From assembly GCA_964528825.1 (NCBI GenBank), contig CAZGVB010000031.1:1-18384 (forward strand): DNA of 18,384 nt, in the 5' to 3' direction. Position numbers and translations under genes: made by a program. How positions within the stretch are numbered: the first letter of the stretch is position 1; each line of letters begins with the position of its first letter. The DNA is from RGIG5612 sp964528825 (GTDB lineage Bacteria > Bacillota > Clostridia > Lachnospirales > Lachnospiraceae). Positions 7,273-15,091 of the stretch are shown here, one piece after another. The notes beneath the pieces are model-generated. The model saw nothing but the letters and a program-made list of their open reading frames with translations. It searched no databases and had not been told where the DNA came from.

Positions 7273-8457
7273 ATGGAATGTTATCTTGACAACAGTGCGA
7301 CTACCAGAGTAAGTGATGATGTGGCCGCGCTCATTGTGGACATCATGAAGAAGGATTTCGGCAATCCTTCCTCAAAGCATATGAAGGGCGTTGAAAGTGA
7401 CAGACTTCTGCGCCATGCAAGGGAGACCTTTTCTTCGATCCTGAAGGTGAACGAAAAGGATATTTATTTTACATCAGGCGGTACAGAATCCAATAATCTG
7501 GCGATCATTGGCAGTGCCCTGGCAAATAAGAGAGCAGGCATGCATATCATCACTACACAGATGGAGCATGCGAGCGTGCTTGAGCCGATGAAATATCTGA
7601 AGGAACAGGGCTTTGATATAACATATCTGTCTGTGGATGAGCAAGGTCATATAGACCTGCAGGAGCTGGAGAGCGCGATCCGCCCGGATACTATCCTTGT
7701 ATCTGTAATGTATGTCAATAATGAAATAGGCGCTGTTCAGGATGTATCCTCTATCGGAGGACTTATCAAGAAAAAGAATCCGAAGACCTTATTTCATTGC
7801 GATGCGGTGCAGGCATTCGGAAAATATAATATCTATCCCGCAAAGGAGAAGATAGACCTCCTCAGCATATCGGGACACAAGATACACGGACCGAAGGGTG
7901 TGGGCGTGCTTTATATAAATCCCGGTATAAAGCTGAGACCTCTCATACTCGGGGGCGGTCAGCAAAGGGGCATGAGATCGGGGACTGATAATGTCCCGGG
8001 CGCCTGCGGTATGGCTCTTGCGGCACAGGCTGCATATGACAGGCTGGAAGAAAACAACAGACATATGGCAGAGCTTAAGGATCATATGATAGATGCTCTT
8101 ACTGAGCTCGCCGATGATCTTGAGCATAAAGACGGCAATATAAAGATAAGGATCAACAGTCTAAATGGTATGGAGAGCGCACCGCATATCATCAGCTGCA
8201 CATTTCTGCCTGTAAAGAGTGAGGTGCTGCTGCATACTCTCGAGGAAAAGCATATATATGTATCAAGCGGCTCGGCATGCTCATCACATAAAAAAGGCGG
8301 CAGTGATACGCTTGCGGCGATCGGGCTTACCGCAGGTGAGGCAGACTGCACCGTCAGATTCAGCTTGTGTGATGAAAGCACCATAGAAGAGATAGACTAT
8401 TGCCTTGATGCGCTCAGGAAATGTATCCCGCATCTTGCAAGATTTGTATCCAGATGA
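7273..8457 (+). CDS. Cysteine desulfurase (NifS/IscS-like), partner of ThiI
   Basis: This PLP enzyme takes sulfur from cysteine as a persulfide. Counting from ATG 7273 (394 residues), visible features are the N-terminal YLDNSATT, the cofactor-contacting QMEH (His 99), and the lysine that binds PLP in SGHKIHGPKG (Lys 203). The persulfide cysteine lies in SSGSACSSHKKGG (Cys 336). An in-frame GTG at 7267 would add two residues, but GGAG at 7264-7267 fits ATG 7273 with a five-base gap. The gene sits 58 bases before thiI. In Bacillus the desulfurase NifZ next to thiI supplies sulfur for 4-thiouridine, so a dedicated role here is likely. It is not next to iscU or sufU, which argues against a general Fe-S role. 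A small 6-bp hairpin follows the stop (8457-8472). Confidence 0.93.
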   Translation: MECYLDNSATTRVSDDVAALIVDIMKKDFGNPSSKHMKGVESDRLLRHARETFSSILKVNEKDIYFTSGGTESNNLAIIGSALANKRAGMHIITTQMEHASVLEPMKYLKEQGFDITYLSVDEQGHIDLQELESAIRPDTILVSVMYVNNEIGAVQDVSSIGGLIKKKNPKTLFHCDAVQAFGKYNIYPAKEKIDLLSISGHKIHGPKGVGVLYINPGIKLRPLILGGGQQRGMRSGTDNVPGACGMALAAQAAYDRLEENNRHMAELKDHMIDALTELADDLEHKDGNIKIRINSLNGMESAPHIISCTFLPVKSEVLLHTLEEKHIYVSSGSACSSHKKGGSDTLAAIGLTAGEADCTVRFSLCDESTIEEIDYCLDALRKCIPHLARFVSR

Positions 8458-8515
8458 CAGATGAAGATCTGTTAAGACGCACCTGTAGAATTCCGAAAAA
8501 AGAAAGAAAAAAATC

Positions 8516-9694
8516 ATGGAAAATAAATATTTGATCAAATATTCCGAGATAGGTATAAAGGGCAAGAACAGGCATATATTTGAGGATATGCTGGTCAAAA
8601 ATATCAAGGCTGCTCTCAGAGTCAGGCTTGATAGGGAATATGCCGTAAGAAAGGCGGACGGCAGGATATATGTGACTGCGGATGCAAGTGAGGACGATGA
8701 GGTCATACAGGCGCTCACCAAGGTATTCGGGATCGCGGGCATCGCAAGGCTTACCCAATATGAAAGATGCGGCATAGATGCCTTAAAGCAATATATAGTT
8801 GCATATGTAAGAGACAATTATGAGAAGCAGGACTTTACCTTTAAGATAAATACCAGACGCGCCGACAAATCATATCCGCTTACATCTGTTGATATAAATA
8901 TGGATCTGGGAGAGGCATTGCTTGATGCTTATGAGGGGCTTACGGTAGATGTACATGAGCCTGATGTGACAATAAATGTCGAGGTAAGGCCGAATGATAT
9001 AAATATATATTCGCAGGTTATCGCGGGCCCCGGCGGCATGCCTGTGGGCAGCTCAGGCAGGGCGATGCTGCTGCTCTCGGGCGGCATAGACAGCCCGGTT
9101 GCAGGATATATGGTCTCAAAGAGGGGCGTAGGCATCGATGCTGTATATTTTCATGCGCCGCCATATACATCCGAGCGTGCAAAAGAGAAGGTCATAGATC
9201 TTGCAAAGATAATATCGGCATATACAGGACCGATAAAGCTCCATATAGTCAACTTTACCGATATTCAGCTGAAGATATATGAAATATGCCCTCATGACGA
9301 GCTGACTATCATAATGAGGAGATTTATGATGAGGATCGCTGAGCATTTCGCGAAGAAGGAAGGCGACCTGGGACTTATTACCGGCGAGAGCATAGGACAG
9401 GTGGCCAGCCAGACTATGCAGAGCATGATGGCTACAAATGCTGTATGCAACATGCCCGTATACAGGCCTCTGTGCGGTTTCGATAAGCTTGAGATCATAG
9501 ATATCTCTGAAAGGATAGGAGCATATGAGACATCCATCCTTCCGTATGAGGATTGCTGTACGATATTTGTAGCGAAGCATCCCGTGACCAAACCAAGAGT
9601 TGACAGAATAGAAAGGTCGGAGCTGAAGCTTGCCGGCAATATTGAGGAATTATACAGGCAGGCTATAGAGACGACAGAAGTAATAGATATATGA
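8516..9694 (+). CDS. thiI: tRNA 4-thiouridine synthase ThiI
   Basis: ThiI adenylates U8 of tRNA and inserts sulfur to make s4U8; in some bacteria it also feeds thiazole synthesis. The 392 residues contain a ferredoxin-like and THUMP RNA-binding region (about 1-165) and a PP-loop ATP-pyrophosphatase domain with LLLSGGIDSPVAGYM (SGGIDS at 188-193). The protein ends without the rhodanese domain that carries the acceptor cysteine in the roughly 480-residue Escherichia coli enzyme. This short form is the rule in Bacillota, where the neighbouring desulfurase donates sulfur. A vicinal Cys-Cys in PYEDCCTIF is the segment to examine for catalysis. No strong ribosome-binding site precedes ATG 8516, only a purine-rich run. 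The stop overlaps the mtaB start by four bases. Confidence 0.97.
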   Translation: MENKYLIKYSEIGIKGKNRHIFEDMLVKNIKAALRVRLDREYAVRKADGRIYVTADASEDDEVIQALTKVFGIAGIARLTQYERCGIDALKQYIVAYVRDNYEKQDFTFKINTRRADKSYPLTSVDINMDLGEALLDAYEGLTVDVHEPDVTINVEVRPNDINIYSQVIAGPGGMPVGSSGRAMLLLSGGIDSPVAGYMVSKRGVGIDAVYFHAPPYTSERAKEKVIDLAKIISAYTGPIKLHIVNFTDIQLKIYEICPHDELTIIMRRFMMRIAEHFAKKEGDLGLITGESIGQVASQTMQSMMATNAVCNMPVYRPLCGFDKLEIIDISERIGAYETSILPYEDCCTIFVAKHPVTKPRVDRIERSELKLAGNIEELYRQAIETTEVIDI

Positions 9695-11118
9695 GAGCGG
9701 CTTTTCATACACTCGGCTGTAAGGTAAATTCATATGAGACGCAGGCCGTGAAGGAACAATTTGCCCAAAGGGGATTTGATATAGCAGATTTTACCGACGA
9801 GGCAGACGTATATGTGATCAATACCTGCTCCGTGACATCGGTTGCCGAGCACAAATCGAGACAGATGCTGCACAGGGCAAGAAGACTCAATCCGGATGCG
9901 ATAATAGTAGCGACAGGCTGCTTCGCGCAAAGGGATGCCGCAGAGCTTGAGAAGGATGCCGGTATAGACCTGATAGTAGGCAACAACCGCAAGAGTGAAA
10001 TAGCGGATATAGTCATAAATCTGATAAATGAAAGAAAGTCCGCCGCCATGCAGGAGGGCGGTGCATGCGAAGATGCCGCCTCTTTGGAAGGTAAAGACGG
10101 CCCGAAAAGGCAGGCAGAGCGTGGATGCAGTACATATATGGCAGAGCTTTCGGGGCATTGCGGATATGAGATGCAGAGCATAACATCTGCCGGAGGCAAT
10201 TCCAGAGCATATGTCAAGATACAGGACGGCTGCAACCGATTTTGCTCATATTGCATCATTCCTTATTTAAGAGGAAGATCGAGATGCAGGGATGAAGAGA
10301 GCGTCGCCGGGGAGGTTATGCAGCTTGCATCGTGTGGCTACAAGGAGATAGTCCTTACCGGCATAGACATAAGCATGTATAAGGATCTGGCTCATCTTGC
10401 CGGCAGATTAAGTGACATAAAGGGCATAGAGCGTATCAGACTGGGCTCTCTTGAGGCCGGAGTTATCACGAGTGATTTTATCAGGGAAATAAAGGAATAT
10501 CCGAAGGTATGCCCGCATTTTCATCTGTCATTGCAAAGCGGATGCGATGCCACACTAAAGCGCATGAACAGGCATTATACGGCGGCTGAATTTGCCGAAA
10601 AGGTATATGAGATAAGAGAGGCCTTTGATCTGTGCGGCATCACCACTGATATCATAGTAGGCTTTCCGAAGGAGAACGATGAGGAATTTGAGCAAAGCCT
10701 GGAATTTGCCAAAAAAATGCGTTTTTCTAAGGTTCATGTGTTCAAATATTCAAGACGCGAGGGTACTGCCGCCGACCGCATGGACGGCCAGATATCGGAA
10801 AATGTAAAAAATGAAAGATCCGCTGTCATGATCCGTGAGATGTCGAGAATGCAAAATGAATTCAGACATTCTCTTTGCGGCTTGACAAGGCCCGTACTTA
10901 TCGAGGAATGTATGCAAAAGGACGGTGCATACATCCAAACAGGACTTACACCCGAATATGTCAAGGTGCGGATAAGGAATGATAAACCTCTTATAAATGC
11001 AATCGTACCTGTAAAGCTTGTCGGCAGTGAGGATACCGCAGGCAGTGGGCTGAGGGATCTAAGCGAAGGCATTCCTGCAGACGATACGGATGATGCTGTC
11101 TTTGGGATATTACAATGA
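9691..11118 (+). CDS. mtaB: tRNA N6-threonylcarbamoyladenosine-37 methylthiotransferase MtaB
   Basis: MtaB is a radical-SAM enzyme that converts t6A37 to ms2t6A37 in tRNAs reading ANN codons. The N-terminal methylthiotransferase domain has cluster cysteines at residues 10 (LGCKVNSYE), 46 (NTCSVTS) and 77 (TGCFAQRD). The radical-SAM cysteines are in GCNRFCSYC (181, 185, 188). A TRAM-like RNA-binding region closes the protein near LTRPVLIEE. The pattern LGCKVNSYE rather than a MiaB signature supports MtaB. At 475 residues it is longer than the common 430-450: a Gly/Ala/Cys-containing linker (about 115-168) and an acidic C-terminal tail account for the excess. The ATGA overlap with thiI implies translational coupling. 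Confidence 0.95.
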   Translation: MRAAFHTLGCKVNSYETQAVKEQFAQRGFDIADFTDEADVYVINTCSVTSVAEHKSRQMLHRARRLNPDAIIVATGCFAQRDAAELEKDAGIDLIVGNNRKSEIADIVINLINERKSAAMQEGGACEDAASLEGKDGPKRQAERGCSTYMAELSGHCGYEMQSITSAGGNSRAYVKIQDGCNRFCSYCIIPYLRGRSRCRDEESVAGEVMQLASCGYKEIVLTGIDISMYKDLAHLAGRLSDIKGIERIRLGSLEAGVITSDFIREIKEYPKVCPHFHLSLQSGCDATLKRMNRHYTAAEFAEKVYEIREAFDLCGITTDIIVGFPKENDEEFEQSLEFAKKMRFSKVHVFKYSRREGTAADRMDGQISENVKNERSAVMIREMSRMQNEFRHSLCGLTRPVLIEECMQKDGAYIQTGLTPEYVKVRIRNDKPLINAIVPVKLVGSEDTAGSGLRDLSEGIPADDTDDAVFGILQ

Positions 11119-11141
11119 TAATGCTTGCAGGCGGGCATTAT
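11118..11141 (+). other. Hairpin in the mtaB-ireB spacer
   Basis: ATAATGC (11118-11124) pairs with GCATTAT (11135-11141) around a ten-base loop directly after the mtaB stop. Only TTG follows, so it is at best a weak terminator. It lies 18 bases before the ireB start, which lacks a visible Shine-Dalgarno sequence. Confidence 0.35.
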
Positions 11142-11159
11142 TTGTACTAAAATCAACGC

Positions 11160-11426
11160 ATGAATGAAAATTTATCTTTCACACAACATTATAAGATACC
11201 CAAAGAAGAGATAATGACGGTAGACAAGATCATGGCTATCGTCTATGAGGCTCTTGCCGAAAAAGGCTACGATCCGGTAAGCCAGATCGTAGGATATATC
11301 ATGTCAGGCGATCCTACATATATAACGAGTTATAAAAATGCAAGAGGCTTGATCACGCGCGTAGAACGTGATGAGCTCATTGAGGAAGCCGTTGCATATT
11401 ATATCAACAACAAGCTGAAAAAATGA
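11160..11426 (+). CDS. ireB: IreB family regulatory phosphoprotein (UPF0297/YrzL)
   Basis: IreB homologues are small cytosolic proteins; in Enterococcus faecalis IreB is phosphorylated by the PASTA kinase IreK and influences cephalosporin resistance. The 88 residues match the family in length and carry its core ALAEKGYDPVSQIVGYIMSG followed by DPTYITSYKNAR and a charged RVERDELIEEAV helix. The N-terminal 20 residues contain Ser 6 and Thr 8 as possible phospho-sites, but the exact Enterococcus sites cannot be mapped by eye. No clear ribosome-binding site precedes ATG 11160; the family length supports this start over ATG 11214. The stop overlaps the ruvX start by four bases, the conserved yrzL-yrrK arrangement. 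Confidence 0.93.
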   Translation: MNENLSFTQHYKIPKEEIMTVDKIMAIVYEALAEKGYDPVSQIVGYIMSGDPTYITSYKNARGLITRVERDELIEEAVAYYINNKLKK

Positions 11427-11857
11427 CAGAGCAGCATAAGAGGATCATATGCCTTGATTATGGATCAAAGACAGTAGGGGTAGCGGTGACAGACAGCCTC
11501 GGTCTTACGGTACAGCCTGTGGAGACCATATGGCGTGAGTCTGAAAATAAGCTGAGACGTACTCTTGCGCGTATCGGTGAGCTGATAGAGCAATATGATA
11601 CAGACAGGATAGTGATCGGCCTTCCGTATAATATGGATGATACCGTAGGACAAAGGGCCGAGAAGGCTCTGGAATTTGCACAAAAGATCGAAAAAAGATT
11701 CGGCATAAAGCCGATCATGCATGATGAAAGGCTGAGTACGGAGAGTGCCAAGGAGATTCTTGGCGAGATGGGCATAACAGGACGAGAGAGCAAGCAATAT
11801 ATAGATAAGATCGCCGCCGTATGCATACTTGAGGACTATCTTAATGAAAGAAAATGA
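11423..11857 (+). CDS. ruvX: Putative Holliday junction resolvase RuvX (YqgF)
   Basis: YqgF/RuvX proteins have an RNase H-like fold. They are annotated as Holliday junction resolvases, and a role in 16S rRNA 5'-end processing has been shown for E. coli YqgF. The 144 residues are standard length. Acidic catalytic positions lie in CLDYGSKTVGVAVTD near the N-terminus, in IVIGLPYNMD with its following glutamates, and in the C-terminal DKIAAVCILEDYL. HDERLST is the conserved central motif. The gene is translationally coupled to ireB through ATGA and overlaps the next gene by 14 bases. Confidence 0.94.
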   Translation: MTEQHKRIICLDYGSKTVGVAVTDSLGLTVQPVETIWRESENKLRRTLARIGELIEQYDTDRIVIGLPYNMDDTVGQRAEKALEFAQKIEKRFGIKPIMHDERLSTESAKEILGEMGITGRESKQYIDKIAAVCILEDYLNERK

Positions 11858-12119
11858 AATAGTATTTATAAATGAAGAAGGCGAAGAGGAGCATTTCTTC
11901 ATAGTCGAGGAGACAAGACTTAATAATATCAATTATATCCTTGTTACGGAGTCAGATGATGAATCCGAAGAGGAAACGGACGCATATATCATGAAGGATA
12001 TATCTGCTCCGGAGGACGAAGAGGCGATATATGAATTTGTCGAGGATGATGACGAGCTGATGGCTGTCGCGAATATCTTCGATGAGCTTATAGATGACGA
12101 TACTGATCTTATAAAATGA
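11844..12119 (+). CDS. DUF1292 family protein (YrzB-like)
   Basis: This 91-residue acidic protein belongs to the DUF1292 family, whose function is unknown. The start MKENEIVFINEEGEEEHFF matches the family's opening beta-strand pattern, and a run of Asp/Glu fills the middle (DESEEETDAY, DEEAIYEFVEDDDE). ATG 11844 is chosen because GAGGA (11831-11835) lies eight bases upstream; the longer frame from TTG 11829 lacks such a site. It overlaps ruvX by 14 bases. The ireB-ruvX-yrzB trio is conserved across Bacillota. It is the last gene before a terminator at 12198. Confidence 0.9.
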   Translation: MKENEIVFINEEGEEEHFFIVEETRLNNINYILVTESDDESEEETDAYIMKDISAPEDEEAIYEFVEDDDELMAVANIFDELIDDDTDLIK

Positions 12120-12197
12120 ATTTTTACGCGGCATGAGGACTGTGCTGCGTTTGATTTACATCTGCAATGCTTTGACTTTTATCTTAAAGGACAGGGC

Positions 12198-12220
12198 GGC
12201 ATCCTTTTGGGATGCCTTTT
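12198..12220 (+). terminator. Intrinsic terminator after the DUF1292 gene
   Basis: GGCATCC (12198-12204) pairs perfectly with GGATGCC (12210-12216) around a five-base loop and is followed by TTTT and further A/T-rich sequence. It is the only clear hairpin-plus-T terminator between hrcA and RNase J, so it probably ends the long upstream operon. Confidence 0.8.
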
Positions 12221-12245
12221 AAGTGTATTTTAAAATAAAAGACAT

Positions 12246-12274
12246 AAGACATGTGCGGATCATATTTTTACAAT
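12246..12274 (+). promoter_or_regulatory. Putative promoter of the RNase J unit
   Basis: AAGACA (12246-12251, 4 of 6) and TACAAT (12269-12274, 5 of 6) are 17 bases apart, 26 bases past the terminator. The -10 box is part of the palindrome TACAATTGTA (12269-12278), which could also be an operator. The predicted start near 12281 gives an 80-base leader. Confidence 0.4.
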
Positions 12275-12291
12275 TGTACAATAAAAAAGAC

Positions 12292-12343
12292 CCGGCACAG
12301 AGGATGGATCGGATGCCTATTGCAGGCAAGATATGGCTGCCGG
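12292..12343 (+). promoter_or_regulatory. Structured leader of RNase J mRNA
   Basis: CCGGCA (12292-12297) pairs with TGCCGG (12338-12343), enclosing a second hairpin TGCCT (12314-12318) with AGGCA (12324-12328). The structure ends eight bases before the GGAGG (12351-12355) used by the TTG start. A role in feedback control by RNase J is inference, by analogy with RNase E autoregulation through its own leader. Confidence 0.4.
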
Positions 12344-12360
12344 ATGACACGGAGGTAATC

Positions 12361-14289
12361 TTGGCAAAACAGAAAACAGAAGAGACGAATGCTTTTGATC
12401 TGGATGCCGCACTGGCAAAGCTGTTTGGAGGCAGCACGCAGGAGCCGCAGAAAAAGAGCAAAAAACAACAGACAGGAAGAAAAAAGAATCCTGATACGGG
12501 AAGCACCCGTAACAGTGAGTCAAATGATGCAGCTGCAAACAATGACAGCAATAAGAGTAAAAAAGCAAAGAGCAATGACACAAAGGCGGTCGGGAACAGA
12601 AAATCCTCTGCCGTAAAGCCGTCGGGTGCAAAAAAGAGCGGCAAGGTGAAGATCATACCGCTCGGCGGACTTGACCATATCGGTATGAACATGACGGTCA
12701 TAGAATATGGCGAGGATATCATAGTAGTAGACTGCGGCATGGCATTTGCGGATGACAACCTGCTTGGAATAGATCTGATCATTCCGGATATCACATATCT
12801 TAAGCAGAACAAGGAACGCATCAGAGCAATGTTTGTCACTCACGGACATGAGGATCATATCGGAGCTATTCCTTATATCCTGAATGATATAAATATGCCG
12901 ATATATGCGACCGGATTGTCGATAGCACTTATACGCAAGAAGCTCGAAGAGCGTCACATGGAGGATGTGGTAAGGCTTGAGACCGTAGATTACGGGCATA
13001 TCATCAAGTGCGGTGAGATCAAGGTCGAATTCATCAGGACAAATCATAGTATTTCGGACGCCGCGGCGCTTGCGATCACTACGCCTGCGGGAGTTATATT
13101 CCATACGGGCGATTTCAAGGTTGATTATACGCCTGTATACGGCGATGCCATAGATCTGTGGAGATTCGCAGAGCTTGGCAAGCAGGGAGTGCTTGCGGTA
13201 TTAAGCGACTCTACGAATTCGCTTCGCGAGGGCTTTACGATGTCAGAACGCACCGTCGGTGAACGCTTTGACAAGATATTCGCAGAAAATACCAAGCACA
13301 GGCTTCTTATAGCGACCTTTGCATCCAATGTCGACCGTGTACAGCAGGCTATCAATTCTGCATACAAATATAAGCGGAAGGTTGTATTGGAAGGAAGATC
13401 CATGGTCAACATCATCGAGACGGCAACCGAGCTTGGATATATCAAGGTCCCGCCGAATACTCTCATCTCGATCGATGAAATGAAGAATTACCCGGACAAC
13501 AAGCTCGTCGTTATCATGACAGGCAGCCAGGGTGAGCCTATGGCGGCTCTGTCCAGGATAGCAGCAAGTACACATAAGAAGATCTCGATCAAATACGGAG
13601 ATGTCATAGTATTTTCATCTCATCCGATACCGGGCAATGAAAAGGCTGTCACAAATATGATGAATGAGCTCAGCAGAAAGGGCGCCGAGGTTATCTTCCA
13701 GCAGACGCATGTCTCAGGCCATGCGTGCCAGGAGGAGCTGAAGCTGATCTATGCATTGCTGAAGCCGCAATATATCTTCCCTTTACATGGTGAATACAGA
13801 CACCGCCAGGGCAATGCTTCTATAGCATATGCTATGGGATATAAAGAAAAGAATGTCCTCATGGTGGATATAGGTGATGTCATCGAGATGGATCGCAAGG
13901 GCTGGCGCAAGGCAGAGCATGTGCAGGCAGGCGGCATCTATGTAGACAACTCGGGAGTGGCGGATGTCGGAAGGACTATCCTTGATGACAGAAAGGACCT
14001 TTCGGAACGCGGAGTACTCATAGTGAGCGCATGTATCGAGACAGCGAGCGGCATGATAATAGCCGGCCCGGAGGTATTCACCAGAGGCTGGGCATATGAG
14101 GGTGACAGCGAAAAACTGATTGAAGATATAAAGGGAATAATATATAATGCCTTGGAATCTTTTTTGCAGAACAACCGCTACAACAGAGGAAAGATAAAAA
14201 TGATCATAGGAGACGCTGTGCGTAAATATGTACGCAGCCAGAATAACAGTGCTCCTATGGTATTGCCGTTTATTCTTGAGGTTGATTGA
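12361..14289 (+). CDS. rnj: Ribonuclease J
   Basis: RNase J is a metallo-beta-lactamase/beta-CASP enzyme with endonuclease and 5'-3' exonuclease activity in mRNA turnover and rRNA maturation. I choose TTG 12361 because GGAGG lies five bases upstream. Longer frames from GTG 12223 or ATG 12304 lack a suitable site, and the former lies on the terminator. From TTG the protein has 642 residues. The first 94 form a Lys/Asn/Ser-rich, probably disordered tail; the conserved enzyme begins at KVKIIPLGGLDHIG. The metal site HGHEDH is at 161-166, HTGDFKVD follows, and the beta-CASP segment (TGSQGEPMAALSRIA, FSSHPIPGNE) and FPLHGEYRH are intact. Family members are usually about 555 residues, so the extension is the main oddity. 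The MltG-like gene follows after 66 bases. Confidence 0.95.
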   Translation: MAKQKTEETNAFDLDAALAKLFGGSTQEPQKKSKKQQTGRKKNPDTGSTRNSESNDAAANNDSNKSKKAKSNDTKAVGNRKSSAVKPSGAKKSGKVKIIPLGGLDHIGMNMTVIEYGEDIIVVDCGMAFADDNLLGIDLIIPDITYLKQNKERIRAMFVTHGHEDHIGAIPYILNDINMPIYATGLSIALIRKKLEERHMEDVVRLETVDYGHIIKCGEIKVEFIRTNHSISDAAALAITTPAGVIFHTGDFKVDYTPVYGDAIDLWRFAELGKQGVLAVLSDSTNSLREGFTMSERTVGERFDKIFAENTKHRLLIATFASNVDRVQQAINSAYKYKRKVVLEGRSMVNIIETATELGYIKVPPNTLISIDEMKNYPDNKLVVIMTGSQGEPMAALSRIAASTHKKISIKYGDVIVFSSHPIPGNEKAVTNMMNELSRKGAEVIFQQTHVSGHACQEELKLIYALLKPQYIFPLHGEYRHRQGNASIAYAMGYKEKNVLMVDIGDVIEMDRKGWRKAEHVQAGGIYVDNSGVADVGRTILDDRKDLSERGVLIVSACIETASGMIIAGPEVFTRGWAYEGDSEKLIEDIKGIIYNALESFLQNNRYNRGKIKMIIGDAVRKYVRSQNNSAPMVLPFILEVD

Positions 14290-14355
14290 TATGCGGTAGG
14301 AGATCCGAAAAGATCTGCGAGCAACGGGAAATAAGGATATCGGGAGTCTGTATAT

Positions 14356-15090
14356 ATGAAAAACGGAAGCATCCTTGGGGATTTGCGGGATAAGTTCAAG
14401 AAGACAGACGGATCATCGGACAGCTTTGATTCTTTTTCCAAGCATTTTGACGATCCTGAGTTTGATCCGGAGTCTGACATTAGGGATGACGGCTCATATG
14501 AAGAAGATACAATGGGAAATACAGTCCTGCTTAAGGATGTCCGGGACCTTGATTCGGACCGTACGGAGATGACGAGAGAGAGCAGTTCTGAAAGAAGGAC
14601 CGGGTCTGCATCCGCACATGCAGTAACATCGTCATCAGGTACAATGAAGAAAAACAGAGATGTGTATGACAGCAGGATGAGTCGACCGTCAGGGAGACTT
14701 AGCAGGAATTCATCCGCCCGCAAAAAACAGTCGGCAAAGTATAGGATGATAAAGTTCTTTGTCTTCCTTTTCCTTTGGATATGTGTTGCCGTCATGTGCT
14801 ATGTAGGATATTCATATACATATAAGATCTTTAATGATATGCCGGTGGATGCCTCGAACGTGAGCAAGATATCTGTTACCATAACAGGTACAGAGACGAA
14901 TGAGGAGATGGCGCAGATGCTGTATTCGCTCGGGCTCATTGACAGCGTTAAGATGTACAAGACAAGATGCAAGCTGTATGCACCTGAATATGTCGAGGGG
15001 ACATACAAGCTCAGCAAATCATACAATACGGAAAAGATCATGAATATCCTCTCGGGTGTAGATTATTCCGACGGCACAATAGAAGAATAA
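14356..15090 (+). CDS. MltG/YceG-like membrane protein lacking the catalytic domain
   Basis: The 244-residue protein has a long cytosolic N-terminus (1-130), first acidic and Ser/Asp-rich and then basic just before the membrane. One transmembrane helix (about 132-154) is followed by an external domain (about 170-236). That domain resembles the LysM-like part of the endolytic transglycosylase MltG: a beta strand, EEMAQMLYSLGLIDS, then EGTYKLSKSYNTEKIMNILSG. The YceG catalytic domain with its essential glutamate, normally a further 200 or so residues, is absent. A stop at 15088-15090 ends the frame, and the next gene leaves no room for a frameshifted remainder. MltG stands at this place (yrrL) beside trmR in Bacillus. 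GGGAG (14342-14346) precedes ATG 14356. A non-catalytic septal or regulatory role is inference. Confidence 0.8.
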   Translation: MKNGSILGDLRDKFKKTDGSSDSFDSFSKHFDDPEFDPESDIRDDGSYEEDTMGNTVLLKDVRDLDSDRTEMTRESSSERRTGSASAHAVTSSSGTMKKNRDVYDSRMSRPSGRLSRNSSARKKQSAKYRMIKFFVFLFLWICVAVMCYVGYSYTYKIFNDMPVDASNVSKISVTITGTETNEEMAQMLYSLGLIDSVKMYKTRCKLYAPEYVEGTYKLSKSYNTEKIMNILSGVDYSDGTIEE

Positions 15091-15091
15091 G

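Noticed and set aside
9705..10259. 184-residue open frame on - in mtaB
   Set aside because: Antisense shadow of the MtaB cluster domains, with no start signal.
12223..12360. Upstream in-frame extension of RNase J from GTG 12223 or ATG 12304
   Set aside because: GTG 12223 lies immediately after the terminator without a ribosome site; the only good site (GGAGG 12351-12355) serves TTG 12361.
12219..12839. 206-residue open frame on - over the 5' part of RNase J
   Set aside because: Shadow of the Lys-rich tail and catalytic start of RNase J; its Phe/Leu/Ser runs come from reading AAA/AAG/AAC-type codons in reverse.
14178..14795. 205-residue open frame on - over the MltG-like gene
   Set aside because: Spans the RNase J end and the MltG-like gene antisense, with no family resemblance; the + frame has a ribosome site, membrane span and domain match.
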